From Plantago major (lineage: Eukaryota; Streptophyta; Magnoliopsida; Lamiales; Plantaginaceae): a stretch of DNA of 64,000 nt. The notes beneath the pieces are model-generated. The model did not search any database. It saw nothing but the letters and a program-made list of their open reading frames with translations, and had not been told where the DNA came from. Below are positions 22,655 through 34,914 of this stretch, piece after piece; position 1 is the first letter of the stretch; every line of letters starts with the position of its first letter. The DNA lies in NCBI GenBank assembly GCA_026545765.1, contig JAIFAC010000432.1, positions 39,647 to 103,646 of the forward strand, given 5' to 3'. Both the position numbers and the translations under genes were made by a program.

Positions 22655-24000
22655 AGAATGCTTCTGGACTAAAGCACAATGGCTATTTGATAGTGGATCA
22701 CGGAAAGCACATGGCGGAGAATAAGCAAATCTGGTTGATTACAAAGCTTGCAACACGGGACCATATATCAGATTTCTTGGAGAGAATTAAATCCCTCTCT
22801 GGGATTTAGCGTCAAATTAGAACTTTAACAATCAGCGTATTACATGTTAAGGATTTGAAATATAATCTATTTAGCATGAGCCGGTTTGCGAACAAGGGTT
22901 TTACTATAAATTTCAAAGCTAAATCATGCAAACTAATTGACAATGAGTCAAGCGAACAGTCTTAGTTGGTGGTGAAGCGGTCTTTATGTTGCCGATTGGG
23001 CATCTGCCTGTTGAAGAATGTCTCATGGTGAGTCAATCTGGTCACCGCGGAAACCTTTGGTTATGGCCTGAAAGAATGAGTCACTTGAACTTCAAAACTA
23101 CTGAATAGACTTGCGAAAGAGTTAGTGGTTGGTCTTCCAGAACATCTTTCGAGAAAGGATGGTATACATTACTTTTGCGGATGGGGAAACAATCTAAGAT
23201 CTCTTTCAAGTCAAATCGAGACACTCTAGTGTTAGACCACTGCAACTTTACACATGGATCTATTTGAATCATCGTAAAATGATGCGAGTTGGAGATACCA
23301 AACTTCTTTGAAAAAGCTTGAAGTCATGAAAAATGACAAGGTATACGCAATCGAGCAGACCATAGTCTTGAGTTTGTCGACCCGATACATAAAGGAATTT
23401 TACTGCAAGGTACTGACACCAACTTTCCTCTGTAAGAACACCTCAACAAAATGGTGTTGCGAGAAAGAAAAAGCAGAACCACTTAAAGAAAGCTGCAAGG
23501 ACAATGCTAGCGACCTTTGAAATAAGTGAAATTTATTGGGTTGAAGCTATAAACCACTTGCTACACTCGAGCAGATGTTTGATAAACAAACACCATGACG
23601 GGACCCCCTGAAATCTTGGTTGGTAGACCCCTAATATCAAACATCGAGAGTATTTGGTTGTAGATGTTTTGTTCTAAACAATGGGAAAGATTATAAAGAA
23701 CATTTCAACCAAAGGCGAGATGAAGGTGTTTTTCTTGGCTATTCCACAAGCAAAAAGCTTACGAGTTTACAAAAAGAACAAAGAAAATTGAAGAATCGGT
23801 TCATGTTGTATTCTATGAAAGTAAGAAAACACCTCCTATTGATGAACTCTCGAAGGTTCAAAGAACTATTCTTGAGGATTCTAAAGAAGAATCCTCGAGA
23901 AAGGAAAAACATCATTATGGAAAGTGAGGATGACTACGGCGTGAAAAGCTTGAAAAGCCTAGTAACAACAAGATGACTCACGAGACATGATGAGGAATTT
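22655..24000 (+). pseudogene. Copia protease and integrase, copy 1 (fragmented)
   Basis: The protease motif WLFDSGS (Asp-Ser-Gly) is at about 22680-22700. The pre-integrase region with ERMSHLNFKT is near 23070-23100, followed by remnants of the integrase core. These include CRCFVLNN-type sequence near 23660-23685 and homology to the second copy at 55780-56110, where the frame is better preserved. Protease cleaves the polyprotein and integrase joins cDNA to the target. The region is unreadable as one protein because of many single-base shifts. Confidence 0.75.
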
Positions 24001-24369
24001 CCTATGAGTTTTCGAAATGGAGCAGTTCTTGAGAACCTTCATCATGAAGAGGTATCGAAAATAAGAATCTTTGAAATGCATGTCTCGGATATCTCTAACT
24101 TTGAAAAATGTCGATATCCATGACATTTCCCATATGTATGGATATAGAGATCTTGAAAAAGTATCAAATCAAAATCTTAGTGATTCACATTCGGATCACT
24201 TGGATATTGATCCTACTAGCACTAAACCTATGATGAGATGGATCGAAGATCATCCTACAAAGGATATAATTGGACGATTAATCGAGGTGTTAGGACTAGG
24301 AAGCGATAGTGAAAATGCTAACTCTCTCTTTGGATGTTTCATCTCGAATATTGAACTAAAAATATAGAA

Positions 24370-25360
24370 GAAGCATTAGGAGACCAAACTGGATCTACGC
24401 AATGCAAGAAGAGTTGGATCAATTTGAGAGAAACAAAGTCTGAAACTAGTTCCATTTATAGAAGGAATATACGTGATTGGAACTAAATGGGTTTTCGAAA
24501 CAAGATGAATGAATCTGGTGAAATAACGAAACAAAGCAAGATTGGTTGCGAGAATTTACTCGGGCTGAAGGCTTAGATTTTGTGAGTCATATGCAGTTGC
24601 AGATTGGATGCAATAAGACTCTTTCTAGCCTTCTGACTCATAAAGATTTCAAAGTTTATCAGATGGATGTCAAAAGTGCATTCTTAAACGGTGAACTTGC
24701 AGAAGAAGTTTATGTTGAGCAACCACCTGGCTTTGAAGTTTCCTCAGAAAGTAGAATGGTCTATAAATTACAGAAAGCTCTGTATGGACTGAAACAGGCT
24801 CCAAGAGCATGGTATGACACTTTGGCGAATACCTACGGAAAGTGGTTTCACGAAAGGTGAAGTTGATAAAACTTTATTTACCTTAAATCATGATGGGAAA
24901 CTACTCTTAGTTCAAGTATATATTGATGACATCATATTTGGATCTAAGGACAAGCAACTTTGTAATGACTTTGCAAATCTCATGAAAAGCAAGTTTGAGA
25001 TGAGCATGATGGGAGAAATGAATTATTTCCTAGGATTGCAAGTCAAGCAACTCAATGATGGAATATTCATTAGTCAAACAAAGTATGCAAAAGATATGCT
25101 CACAAAATTCAATCTTAAGCCTTCTGAAAAGAATGCTAAGATACCTATGAGCATTGGAACCAAAATGACCTATACTAAATCAGACAAGAGTGTTGAAGAA
25201 CATAAGTATAGGAAATTGATAGGTTCACTACTTTACCTCACTGCAAGTAGACCTGATATTCAATATGCCGTTGGAGTATGTGCTAGATTTCAGACAAATC
25301 TAATGCAAACACACTACAACATTGCTATGAAAATATTAAGGTATGTAAAAGTGCGATAGA
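24370..25360 (+). pseudogene. Copia reverse transcriptase, copy 1
   Basis: Two open stretches (24546-24860 and 24814-25359) cover most of RT. They contain [20 protein letters not shown] (second catalytic block), QPPGFE, LYGLKQAPRAWYDTL, the catalytic YIDDIIFGSKD at about 24919-24951, MNYFLGLQVKQ and RKLIGSLLYLTASRPDI. These are the ordered RT motifs of plant Copia elements. The part upstream of 24546 has frame breaks at positions where copy 2 reads CAG or CTG. In contrast, 24640-25350 retains normal CTG/CAG and is nearly intact. Confidence 0.9.
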
Positions 25361-25860
25361 TGTAGGATTGTGGTATCCTAAAGAAAGTGGATTGAGTTTA
25401 TTTGGGTACTCGAATGATTATCTTTGGATCATTGCTTGATAGGAAAAGCACCTCGAGAACTTATGGGTTTCTAGGTACTAGACTTATCTCATGGTTTAGC
25501 AAGAAGCAAAACTCAATTGCAACTTCTACCACAGGAAATTTGAATATATTGCTTTGGTTGTTGTGCAACACAAATTACGTGGATACAACAACAACTTAAA
25601 GACTATGGACTCGATGAAGAAAACTCCCATTTTACGTGACAACACAAGTGCTATTGCGATTACACGAGAATCCTAAATTTCATGCGAACAAAGCACATTG
25701 ATGTAGACATCACTTCATCGAGACCATGTTGAAAAAGCGATATAGAGATACTTAAGATTGTACGAAGACCGACTTGCGGATATCTTCACTAAGCCACTAC
25801 AAGAAAGTAGATTCTTAGCCTTAAGACATAGTCTTGGACTAATGGAACTACCAATGAAGA
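25361..25860 (+). pseudogene. Copia RNase H, copy 1
   Basis: It contains DRKSTSRTYGFLGTRLISW (normally DRKSTSG) at about 25438-25500, SKKQNSIATST, and the terminal motif RLADIFTKPLQESRF at about 25769-25815, which ends pol in Copia elements. The domain removes RNA from the hybrid. Frame breaks lie near 25360, 25400 and 25600-25760. Confidence 0.85.
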
Positions 25861-26444
25861 AAGAGTTCGAATTATCTGGAGCAGGCAACCGGAGAAGAGG
25901 TATCTGGGCAGGTATCCGAAAAGAAAGAGAAATGGAGCAGGTATCCGAGTCGAAAGGATAAAGAGCGAAAAGATGGCTTAAGATCTACGAGGCGGAACTC
26001 ATATATCTGAATCACTCTATAAGCAGGGAACACAAAAGAGAATAGTATAACTATCTGCGATCAACTACTCTCTTGAAACTTCGCATTATTTCTATCTTGA
26101 TGAAAAACTTGGAAAAATCCTAAAGTATAAAACAGATTCGGATCTGAGCGTGTCCTTGCTCATACTGATTGTGATTCGGATAGCAAATCGCCAAAACTCA
26201 TTAAATGGGCACAATTACACTTCTTGATTGTGATCATTCTTGAAAAACAATGGTGACCCTCGATGAAGTTAAGCGATTGATCATGCGGTGGAAATTAATT
26301 CCACGATAAATAGTGGGTATTGAAATTCGGACATGGCCACTAAGCATTTAATGCGAACTAGATTTTGCTCACGCTTTGTTTGCAAATCACGGAATCGTAC
26401 ACACAAAATCAATTTGTATGTATTTATGCATTGGGATTCAAGCG

Positions 26445-26457
26445 CTATATATATATA
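26445..26457 (+). promoter_or_regulatory. Internal TATA box and leader upstream of the extra gene, copy 1
   Basis: ctatatatatata is followed by about 180 bp of pyrimidine-rich leader (ttctctcttgattctctgc) and then ATG at 26640. The same arrangement is kept in copy 2 (58714-58724, ATG at 58910). The position, downstream of pol and upstream of a new ORF, suggests a separate internal promoter. Confidence 0.5.
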
Positions 26458-28811
26458 GGATTTTGGCAAATGAAATCACTTTTGCCTAATCCAAAATTCA
26501 TCTTACAAAAATAGCAAATTCTCTCTTGATTCTCTGCAAACCCTCTACAATCTACGCAAATCAAGATTAAGTTTTTATGAAAAGAATCCAATCAAATCTC
26601 TTTCAAACACCAATTTCAAATCCTACACTATATAAAGAGATGGCCTCCGAGAACACTTCAACACGAAATCCCGATCCTCCATGATGCTGAAAAGCAAGCA
26701 CGAGTTGGTTATTATTAACAATCATTGGTAGGAGTTTTAATCGACCATTGGACTTCAAGTCACGAATGATTTGGGGTGGTGCCATGATTGAGAATACCTC
26801 CTTGCTGCAATAGAAAACCAAAGCTGAAAATTGATTCTTGACATGCTTGAAAAGGCACAAATCGAGGGTTTTCTATCGCTGCAAGTGGAATTTCATCACT
26901 CGATGTGTTGGAATTTTACAACAACTCAGGATTATTTCTGTGTTTACGAAAACCTTTGAAATAGTGTCTATCAAAACCTCGATCCAGTAAAGGAAATCAT
27001 ACGGACTTAACAACTTTCGTAAGTTGTTTGAGGTTCAAAATCTTGGAAAGGATTTTGAAATAAACACCAAGGATGATGAACTCCTTGAAGGTGTTAAAGA
27101 ACTTTCACGATGGCGTGTGTGATCTTGAAAATCGAGATACACCTTTGAGTTCAAGCTTCGACATCCGAACCGGACATCTGTTGGTTCACTAGGATGTACT
27201 AGCTTGCATTCTTCAGATTCTTTGATGGTCTACAAGGAGGTGTCTTGACGGATAAGCCGAACGATGGATCATAATGTTCTTTGAATCGACAAGACAAAAT
27301 TTGGAAAACCTTTTAAGCTGGGGAAAATCGCCTTCATGAAATTAGTGAAGAAGATTGAGCTTGAGCCTAAGATTGTCAAAGGACTAGGAGCGAAAGGCCA
27401 CGATGGGTTATAGTGCGAAGATATGCTACTTCTTTGGAAAAGCTTGGCATTGAGCTCGGAGGCAATTTGAAATAGCCAGATTTACTCTACAAATATGAGT
27501 ATACAAATCGATGAAAAAGGTTCTTGGGTCTCGGAAAGGTCCTAAGCGAAAATCTGAAAAGATATCACGAAGAAAGGTTGCGAACAAGAAGCCAGAACTT
27601 GAAAGAAGTCTGGCGGCAAATCGGAAGACACACCAAAGAGGTTGTCAATTCTCGATTATCTGCAAGCATGGCGGATGAACTCATCAATCTTTGCAAAGAG
27701 TTATCAACTCTTGAACAAGTAGACTTAGCAGAGAAAGTGCTTTCGAAATGTTGCGACTAATGCGAAAGCCTTGTTGATGAACTCATAAATCTTTGCCGAA
27801 GTGGTGAAAAGCACCGAGCCCATCTGCGAAACCGCGGAGTTATGGACCAATCGGTTCCTAATCTTGATGAGAGCTCGATGATGAAGATGATGGACTAGTC
27901 ATCTATCAAGTCCTAGAAAGAACAAAGAGGGCTAAGGTTCTTGAAAAAGTAACTAGTGATAAGGTATCGAAGAAGAACACACCACAGGTTCTTGAACTAT
28001 AGCAAAGGTTGTTGGTGCAAACACATCATCGGGAATGTCTCTCTTGCACAACTTCACAAAGCCACGATGAGTGGTATTTTAGTCTTTGGCGGAATCTTGA
28101 TGGAAATGCCACATCTAAAAATCTGGAAGAACATTCTCTTGATCAATCTTACGCTTCGGACAACCCTGACAACCACAACAACCACAACCATGACCACAAA
28201 TGGTTGATGAAATGGTAAATGAACTCCATTTGAATTACCGGCAATACGATATCTTGATGAAAATCTGTAATTGGCGGGTTCCCCGACTCGATGAGAGGAT
28301 CAAGCGAGACATCTACTCGAGAATGATCAACGGGAGGCAAGTGAGTTGCACACTCGGGAAAGGAGTGAAGTACGAAACTTCAAACAAAAGCTGCCTTTGG
28401 GACAAGGCGACCAATGTATAGAAAGGTCACAAGTTCGAAACCAATCGACTGGCGCTCGGGTAAATGGTGGTTTAACTCTTACCTTGTGAAAATAAAATTC
28501 TATACTTATAAATCTTGTTACCTTATAAAATTTCTTTATTACAATTTGAGTTAGAAGCGAAATAAGAGGAAGGCGAAGCTTGCCTCGAATCTTGAAAAAG
28601 AGGTCCCTTTAACCTCGACTCTTGAGAAATCGAGCATGCCACGGGTAAATGATTCTTAAAGAGAACTAATTTTTCGATAAAAATGTTTATGTGCTCATTC
28701 ATGATAAATGTTTCTATGAGCTCCAATGAGATGGAAGAAGATAAAGGCGAAATGCGAGACAACCGAAACCAACAAGGTTTACGAAGAACATCAGAGCCTT
28801 CAAACTTGAAG

Positions 28812-28887
28812 GTATATGACAATCAAGTGAAAAGTATTCTTGGGTTATCCTTTATCTCTTCCAATATTCAATACTTTCTACTTACAG
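28812..28887 (+). other. Predicted intron in the Copia extra gene, copy 1
   Basis: The donor is cttgaag|gtatatgac and the acceptor tctacttacag|gatatttc. It is 76 bp, T-rich, with normal plant intron structure. The equivalent in copy 2 (61066 to about 61239) holds an expanded TA repeat and an acceptor read as cacgg. Confidence 0.6.
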
Positions 28888-29032
28888 GATATTTCAGAAG
28901 TAGAAATGCAAGGGGATAAAGTTGTGACTTCCCCTGCATCAATGGAAATTGATGAAGCCCCAATGACATCACTCGAAAGAACACGAAGCGCACAAGTTTA
29001 CGAGAAAATGAATCTGAGCTTCTGTTGAGGAA

Positions 29033-29116
29033 GTAAGTAGCTCAATCGAATTCATTAAAAGCATATTTATGCATAGATTCTTTTAAACTATTTCCTAAGT
29101 ATTGTATCTCTCTCAG
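29033..29116 (+). other. Second predicted intron in the Copia extra gene, copy 1
   Basis: The donor is gaggaa|gtaagtag and the acceptor tatctctctcag|gttcaag. It is 84 bp and AT-rich. The copy 2 equivalent is 61382-61463, with donor atggag|gtaattg and acceptor read as tctcgg. Confidence 0.6.
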
Positions 29117-32100
29117 GTTCAAGAAAGAAAGGTTGATGAGGACCAGACTTCCAAGTCTCCACCTCACAACAAGATATCTGAGACACCAATTGTCTCAGTA
29201 GAACAAGTATCTGAGCCTGATGTTCATACTCAGGTAACTTCGAAACTAAACTTCTACTCGAGATATCTACAAAAGTTTTGAAACTCACTCAAACCTCCTT
29301 CTTTCGAGGCTCGAAGCGGATCTGGCGAGTTCCCATTGAAGAAACAAGGACTACTTCACTTCTTCAAAGCTCACACCTGAAAGCATATTGATGCTTCAAG
29401 AAATGGCGAAGTTAAGGTGCTCGATCTCTACGAAATATTGAGAATCAGATCAACCAACGACGAGCACGAGCTCGACACGGAAACATATGTCGAAGCAATG
29501 TTCCCTGAGAACAATACAGTTGCGACTCTACTACATAAGAACTTTTCGGAGAAGTGGGCGCATAGTTTGATACATGCCTTTGAGCAGGCGGATGGTGGAC
29601 AAGATTACAGATGGCATTGAAGCGATCCGCCCCGAACTACGCAATTCATACCTTACGAACAAGAAGAAGTTAATGGGCGAATGATCACTATCCGAGTGAT
29701 CAATCTTGTATCTGAAGATGATGAGGAGGAAGAAATGAATGAAAATTACCTTGATGAACCTCCATGACCATCACCAAAGGATGATAATGACAAAAGGATG
29801 ATGATGATGCCCTGCACCGGGGACGGAGAATTTCGGAGAAACAATGCCTCATTGCTGAAAAGCAAGCGAGAAGACTTCACAATCTCCGTCCTCATCACCT
29901 CGAAAATCTACTCATCCATCTTCTAACCAACACGATTACTCTTGAACAAGTAGTTGAGCTTTACGAAGAAACCGATCGGAAAATCTTTAACACTCGAGCC
30001 AGATGCTTTCAGCTCGGACAAGCTGTTGGAAGAAGAACAACAGCTCCATCTTCAAGCTGGAAGATCAAATAGCTAAATCCGGAGATAAGATTGATCAACT
30101 ACAAGATCTATACTTAGAAGAAATGATTGCTTACTCACGAGGTTAAAGAGCTACGGGATCTTTGTGCAAAATATCACCAAAGAACTCGATCTTTGAAGTA
30201 TCGAAGACAAGCATGATGCTAAAAGTGCATCATCTTGAAAGAAGTACCATCCTCCTCCCGAAAGGAAAGAAACCAATCTACGAGATGGTTCTTTGGACTC
30301 GTCTGATCGATGAAAATGTCGAGGATGAAGATCACGAGGCTAATCACTCGGATGATGAAGAAGACAAGACTTTGGCGAGCACCGCCATGAACATTTAGCG
30401 GTCTCTCACTTGAAAAGGAAGTTGATTGCTCCTACAATATTCAACAAAGCGCCAAGCGTCCACTCCATGAATACATGAGCAGTGCAATCTTGGCTACTCG
30501 AACAAGGAGATGTCTTCACGAGAACAAGGAAGTAATTGCCTCGGTCCCTACGAAATGAGAAAGTTCCTTTGAGCTCATCACTCGAGAGAACAACTAGCAT
30601 GGTCATTGCTCGAAAGATGCAGGAATGATAAGGGCGATGATGTGTCTTTAGTGAAAAAGCTTTTCAAGAGGCAAGTTACCTTCTTTGGAAGCGGATGCCA
30701 TCCTAGGCCCGTTGGCGAGCTCAGATAAGGACAATGGACTTATCAAACAAAATCGAGAGCTCAAAGCCGAACTTGAAGTTGGTCGGTGCTAATTATCTAC
30801 AAGGGCACTTCAACTCTCTCTCGATTCCTTTATGAGGTAAAATCGACAATGACTAAGGGAAAGAAAGTACAAATCTGGAACTCGAAGTCGGGGAATGGGA
30901 AGAAGGGATGAAATCAAGAAGAAATGCAGGTAGTGCGGCTCGAGAAAGGAAGAAGAAAAACTTCCACCACCACTCGGAATCGATGAACCCTCCTCGAAGC
31001 CAATTCTTGCTTCCCGAAACCAGCTGAAGGAACCAAAATGGTAACAAGGGCCGTGCACGAAACCTCCAAGGAGTACCAAGGCTCGAGGAAGACAAGTTAG
31101 AGGATTGATGAATCTTGAAGAAGAAGAAGAAGGTCAAATCAAGTCACAGGGCAATGAAGAAGTGCAAAAATCTCACAGAATTGATCTTGATGATGATGAA
31201 GAGGCGATGAAGATGAAGCTCCTCTTCACTGAAAAGGAAAATTGAAAGCTGGCGAGCCCATTGCCAAAGCCTTTGGCGACTAAAACACCCTCTGGAAATA
31301 CCAAGTCTATCCGGTGGTGGTTCTTCAAACAACAACCCCAAAGAGAACTCAAGGCGAGAAGGAGCAGTGAGAGGTGAGCAAAGACAAAGTCGACTTCCAC
31401 TCGGGCGGAGGAAGCCAAAATAGAGTATGTAAAGTATGACAATGATTCCTCTGTCTACAGGTGCATCAATCAAAAGAATGGCTATTGGATTCTGGAACTT
31501 AAACATCTATTGGTAAATTCAAGATTTCCAGAACCAATCCATAAACAACTCATGGCATGGAGAAAGGATAAACTACCTTGATCAACACGATCACATCAAA
31601 GCATGGTTGGATTTTGAAGTTGTCGAGAAGCTGAAGCCGTGAAGAAGGACCTCTCGATGATTGTCCATATGGAAAGCGGATGATGTGCACAAAATTACGA
31701 ATATCACGAGGAGCACAAGACCAAGACTTTGGCATGGAACCTATGAGTCGTTCTATCGGCGGAAGATCAATACAAGGGTGACATCGGATATCGAAGATTA
31801 TCTCTGAATACTTCAAGCTTTCGGATATCGAGAATAGAGCATGCACGGAAGTGGGGAAAGTACTATGGGTCAAGCATTTTGTCGAGAAAAATCCTACGAA
31901 CTACAAAGTGCGTGGATTTGCGAGACAGAGATGCTCGTCGAACTCTTCTCTATGATTATTCTGATGACATCAAAAGGTTTGGAGATAGGAAATTTGCAGA
32001 CTGATCCATAGAACTACTGTTGAAGACTTGAAGATTGAAGACTTGAAGACTAGTTCTTTAGGATGTTTACTTGGAGCTTGGTTACTCCTGTTGTCCTAAT

Positions 32101-32369
32101 TTACTATGTAGTTTTTGTATTTTTGCTGACTAAGCTTAACTGTATCATGTATTAAAGTTATCTGTAATCTTTAGTTGTAACTTTTCTGAAGAACTTACTC
32201 TCAGATAGTATTCTATAAAAGATAACTTGTCAGCAAAGATCACACCTTGTGATTTGGTTGATGTCTACTTTACGCATAATTATATGAATTGAAAGATCTT
32301 AAGAAATGATTAAGTGGTGGATTGTTTTCTCATCGGTTGTAATAGGGAAGATAGTCATTGTTGGTGATC

Positions 32370-32383
32370 AAAATGGGGAAATT
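32370..32383 (+). other. Polypurine tract of Copia copy 1
   Basis: aaaatggggaaatt directly precedes the 3' LTR and is in the right place to prime plus-strand synthesis. It is preceded by ggtgatc, as in many Sirevirus-like elements. Confidence 0.75.
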
Positions 32384-34013
32384 TGTTAGATATTTTGTTA
32401 GAAATATACATTTAGATTTGATCGACAACATGATGACTTATCTTAGTCTCAGAAAGGTGATTAGTACTCTTGGTTCACTTGAACATTGTAAAAGAGGAAA
32501 CCCACTAAGTATGATAGTCTAGCTAATCTTGTATAGGATGTTAGGTCTCAAAATGTAATTTTTATTTTATGAAGAAGACCGAAGAAGACATCCAAGCGAA
32601 AGCTCAGCGACATTGAAGACTTGAAGAAAAGCGCACAAGATTCTTTGAATCATTGTTGGATATCTTAGCGGATATCTTAAAAACACGAATAGTTTCAAAC
32701 AAACTGTGTCACAAGAGATATCTGAGAAATAAGATACATATCTGAAAACAAGAAAAGTGTCCACAGATATCTATTCTCAGATACCTTGAGCTTTAACCAC
32801 GTTTCTGAAAAAGAAACATATATATTGCAAACAAAGTTGTTTCAATAAATACAAGTGGTATCTGAAGAATGAAGATAAGGACGTCTGAAAGAATCGATAA
32901 CACTAGTCTACGATACAAGCATAGTTCCTTTGACCTTCTGAGACAAAAGTATAGTCTGATGCATTTAATGCCAGACGGAGATATGCGAATAAAAGCAAGC
33001 AACCGAGAAGAAGACAAAACCTTTCTGATTACTATACAGATATCGATGGTTTGAATTTGAGCTAACGGATACTATTCAAGCGGCACTCAAATTCATCTAT
33101 AAATATCAACACTTAGGCGACTTGAGAGGACACCTTTGAACACCTTGAGCGCATACAAACCTTTGAGCGTCTTACTCTCTCAAAGCAACTTACTTACTCA
33201 CAAAGCTTTACATTGCGACCAAAGCTTTTGATCTTGAGTAAACTCTTGAAGTTCTAAGTGTTACGATCCTAAACAAGCAAAGCTATCTGTGAAGGAGTTG
33301 AATCAAAAGATCAACTATAAGATTCATTCTCTTGAGCAGATATCATAAGACTTAGGTCGATAAAATCGAACAAGATACCATCTGTTTGTAAAGTGTATTA
33401 AGTGTCTTAGTTCACGAGCTATCGATTAGCGAAAAGTTATTAAGGCGCTCATCGACAACTCGAACCAAAACCGACACCATAATGGCGTGGAGCAGAAGTA
33501 CTTAGTTTGAAAAATCAGGGAATAACTCCAAGGTTACCGGAGTATAGGAAGTACTTGATTTGGGAAACTAAGGAATAACTCTAAGGTTATTGAGTATAGG
33601 AAGTACTTAGCTTGGGAAGCTAGGGAATAACTCAAAGGTTTCTGAGTATAGGAAGTACTTGGTTGTGAAAGCCGGGGAACAACTCAGGGGGGACATTTGG
33701 TTGGGAACCAATTGTTAAGAATCTTAGAATAGGATTATTGTAAGGAAATCTCAATTATCTGTTCTAGTGAATTCTAGGTCTCTGATAGACCGAAGTGGAT
33801 TAGTTGGAGGATTATGCCACCTCCAGATACCACTATACTTGCTGTGTCATTTACCTTTACGCACTTATCTTTATTAAGTCTTCCGCACTCTGATTCTAAG
33901 TATCAGATATCTTTTCAGATATCTGAGAAATAGTTGTTATCGACAAAAGTTTTAAAAGACTATTCACCCCCCCCCCCCTCTAGTCTTTTACTTTGACGTT
34001 ATCTGGACCAACA
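32384..34013 (+). repeat. 3' LTR of Copia copy 1
   Basis: It runs from tgttagatat to ggaccaaca and is followed by the TAAAC duplication. TATA box ctataaat is at 33097-33104. A run of 13 C near 33967-33979 is longer than in the 5' LTR. It keeps more CTG/CAG sites than the 5' LTR. Confidence 0.95.
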
Positions 34014-34018
34014 TAAAC

Positions 34019-34200
34019 CAACTTTAAAAATGAGATAATTACAACTTGAAAACTTTAATTTGAATGGTAAACCACGTTTTGTGGTAAAATCCTCAAAAAA
34101 AGGATTCCAAATTTGGAACTCAAAAAAAATTTATATTTGTAACCTTGGAACTCAACTTTAAGAATAATATTTATAATTTTAACTCATGAACTGAATTCAC
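34019..34200 (+). repeat. Degenerate minisatellite, right part
   Basis: The motif aatgagataattacaacttg and ggtaaaccacgttttgtgg continues the array left of Copia copy 1, confirming that the element landed inside it. Confidence 0.7.
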
Positions 34201-34914
34201 CGCTATTTTGGTTTTCAAGTAGGTGTTTAATAAAATTTGGAGGTAGCGTTATGTTTGCGTTATTAAATTGTACTCCGTATTGCCTTCCATTTTTTTTATA
34301 CTCAATGCAATTTATGTCGTTGCATTGCCACAGGATAAGGCCTCCCTGAATAATATAATTTGTTTTTTAGGCCTTTGACCGTAATGTTAGAGAGGTAATT
34401 AATGAGAGGTGCAAGTGGGAGTCAATGAGAAACCATTCGATGAATTAGTTGTCGTATTTATTGGACACTTAAAACATATATAACCGATTATCTTTGAAGG
34501 TAGCAAATCTGATATCATGCCGCTCCTCCTTGATCATTTAAAAAGGCGTGAGTGAATTTCTCTAATATGTACTTATATTTGTTATTTTACAATTATGGTG
34601 GATCGAAGGTCAAGGTTGAAATCATCGAAACTTATGGTTATTACGTGTTGGAGGGAGCTAAAGTCGATGGAACAAATGACGACGAGGTCCGTATGAAATT
34701 GTTGAAGAGATCCTTATGCATAGGACCCGATCAACGCAATGGTTAAGATCACATATCCTTCGCCATTAGATCATGTTGGTGAAGGTTGATACTTCTTGAA
34801 CATGGACAGTTTCAGCCCGACAAGAAATTGCATTATTATATTTTATTAATTTATTTTAATTTTTCACCTAAAATTACGCGTCCACCCTAATGCATTAAGT
34901 TCTCATTCTCTACT
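34201..34914. other. Mostly non-coding; one unrecognised short ORF
   Basis: A 64-codon frame at 34552-34746 on the plus strand (with YGGSKVKVEIIETYGYYVLE) has no domain I can name. It may be a remnant of the same Helitron-type element, or may not be coding. The rest shows nothing. Confidence 0.3.

Larger units (their letters stand above)
26640..32006 (+). pseudogene. Extra third gene of the Copia element (ORF3), copy 1
   Basis: After pol and a TATA-containing spacer, about 5.4 kb of coding-like sequence begins at ATG 26640 (MASENTSTRNP). No single frame survives, but fragments conserved with copy 2 are evident. These include FKNLGKDFEINT (about 27030-27065), VVNSRLSASMADELINLCKE (about 27640-27700), VDEMVNELH (28202-28230), a His/Asn/Asp-rich stretch (28160-28200), MEIDEAPM (28943-28965), and acidic and coiled-coil segments to about 31960. 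At least two GT-AG introns lie inside (28812-28887 and 29033-29116). Sireviruses have an env-like ORF at this place, but I see no convincing membrane segment, so the function is unknown. Confidence 0.55.
18456..34013 (+). mobile_element. Complete Copia LTR retrotransposon (Sirevirus-like), copy 1
   Basis: The 15,558-bp element is flanked by perfect TAAAC duplications (18451-18455 and 34014-34018). It contains a 1635-bp 5' LTR, an initiator-Met-tRNA primer site, gag, protease, integrase, RT and RNase H in Copia order, an additional about 5.4-kb coding segment, a polypurine tract and a 1630-bp 3' LTR. Long LTRs, this primer type and coding sequence after pol resemble Sireviruses. The lineage assignment is inference. 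Reading frames are broken very often, mostly at sites where the other copy has CTG or CAG. Confidence 0.93.

Noticed and set aside
30810..31506. Minus-strand ORFs rich in Phe, Ser and Leu
   Set aside because: They are the antisense of the acidic, lysine-rich end of the Copia extra gene. Apparent membrane segments come from reading GAA/GAG codons backwards.
26640..32006. Calling the Copia extra gene an envelope protein
   Set aside because: The position matches Sirevirus env-like ORFs, but no signal peptide, fusion-like or membrane segment can be read reliably in the broken sequence.
18456..34013. Dating the insertion from LTR divergence
   Set aside because: Many LTR differences are at CTG/CAG sites and look like sequencing artefacts, so an age would be inflated.
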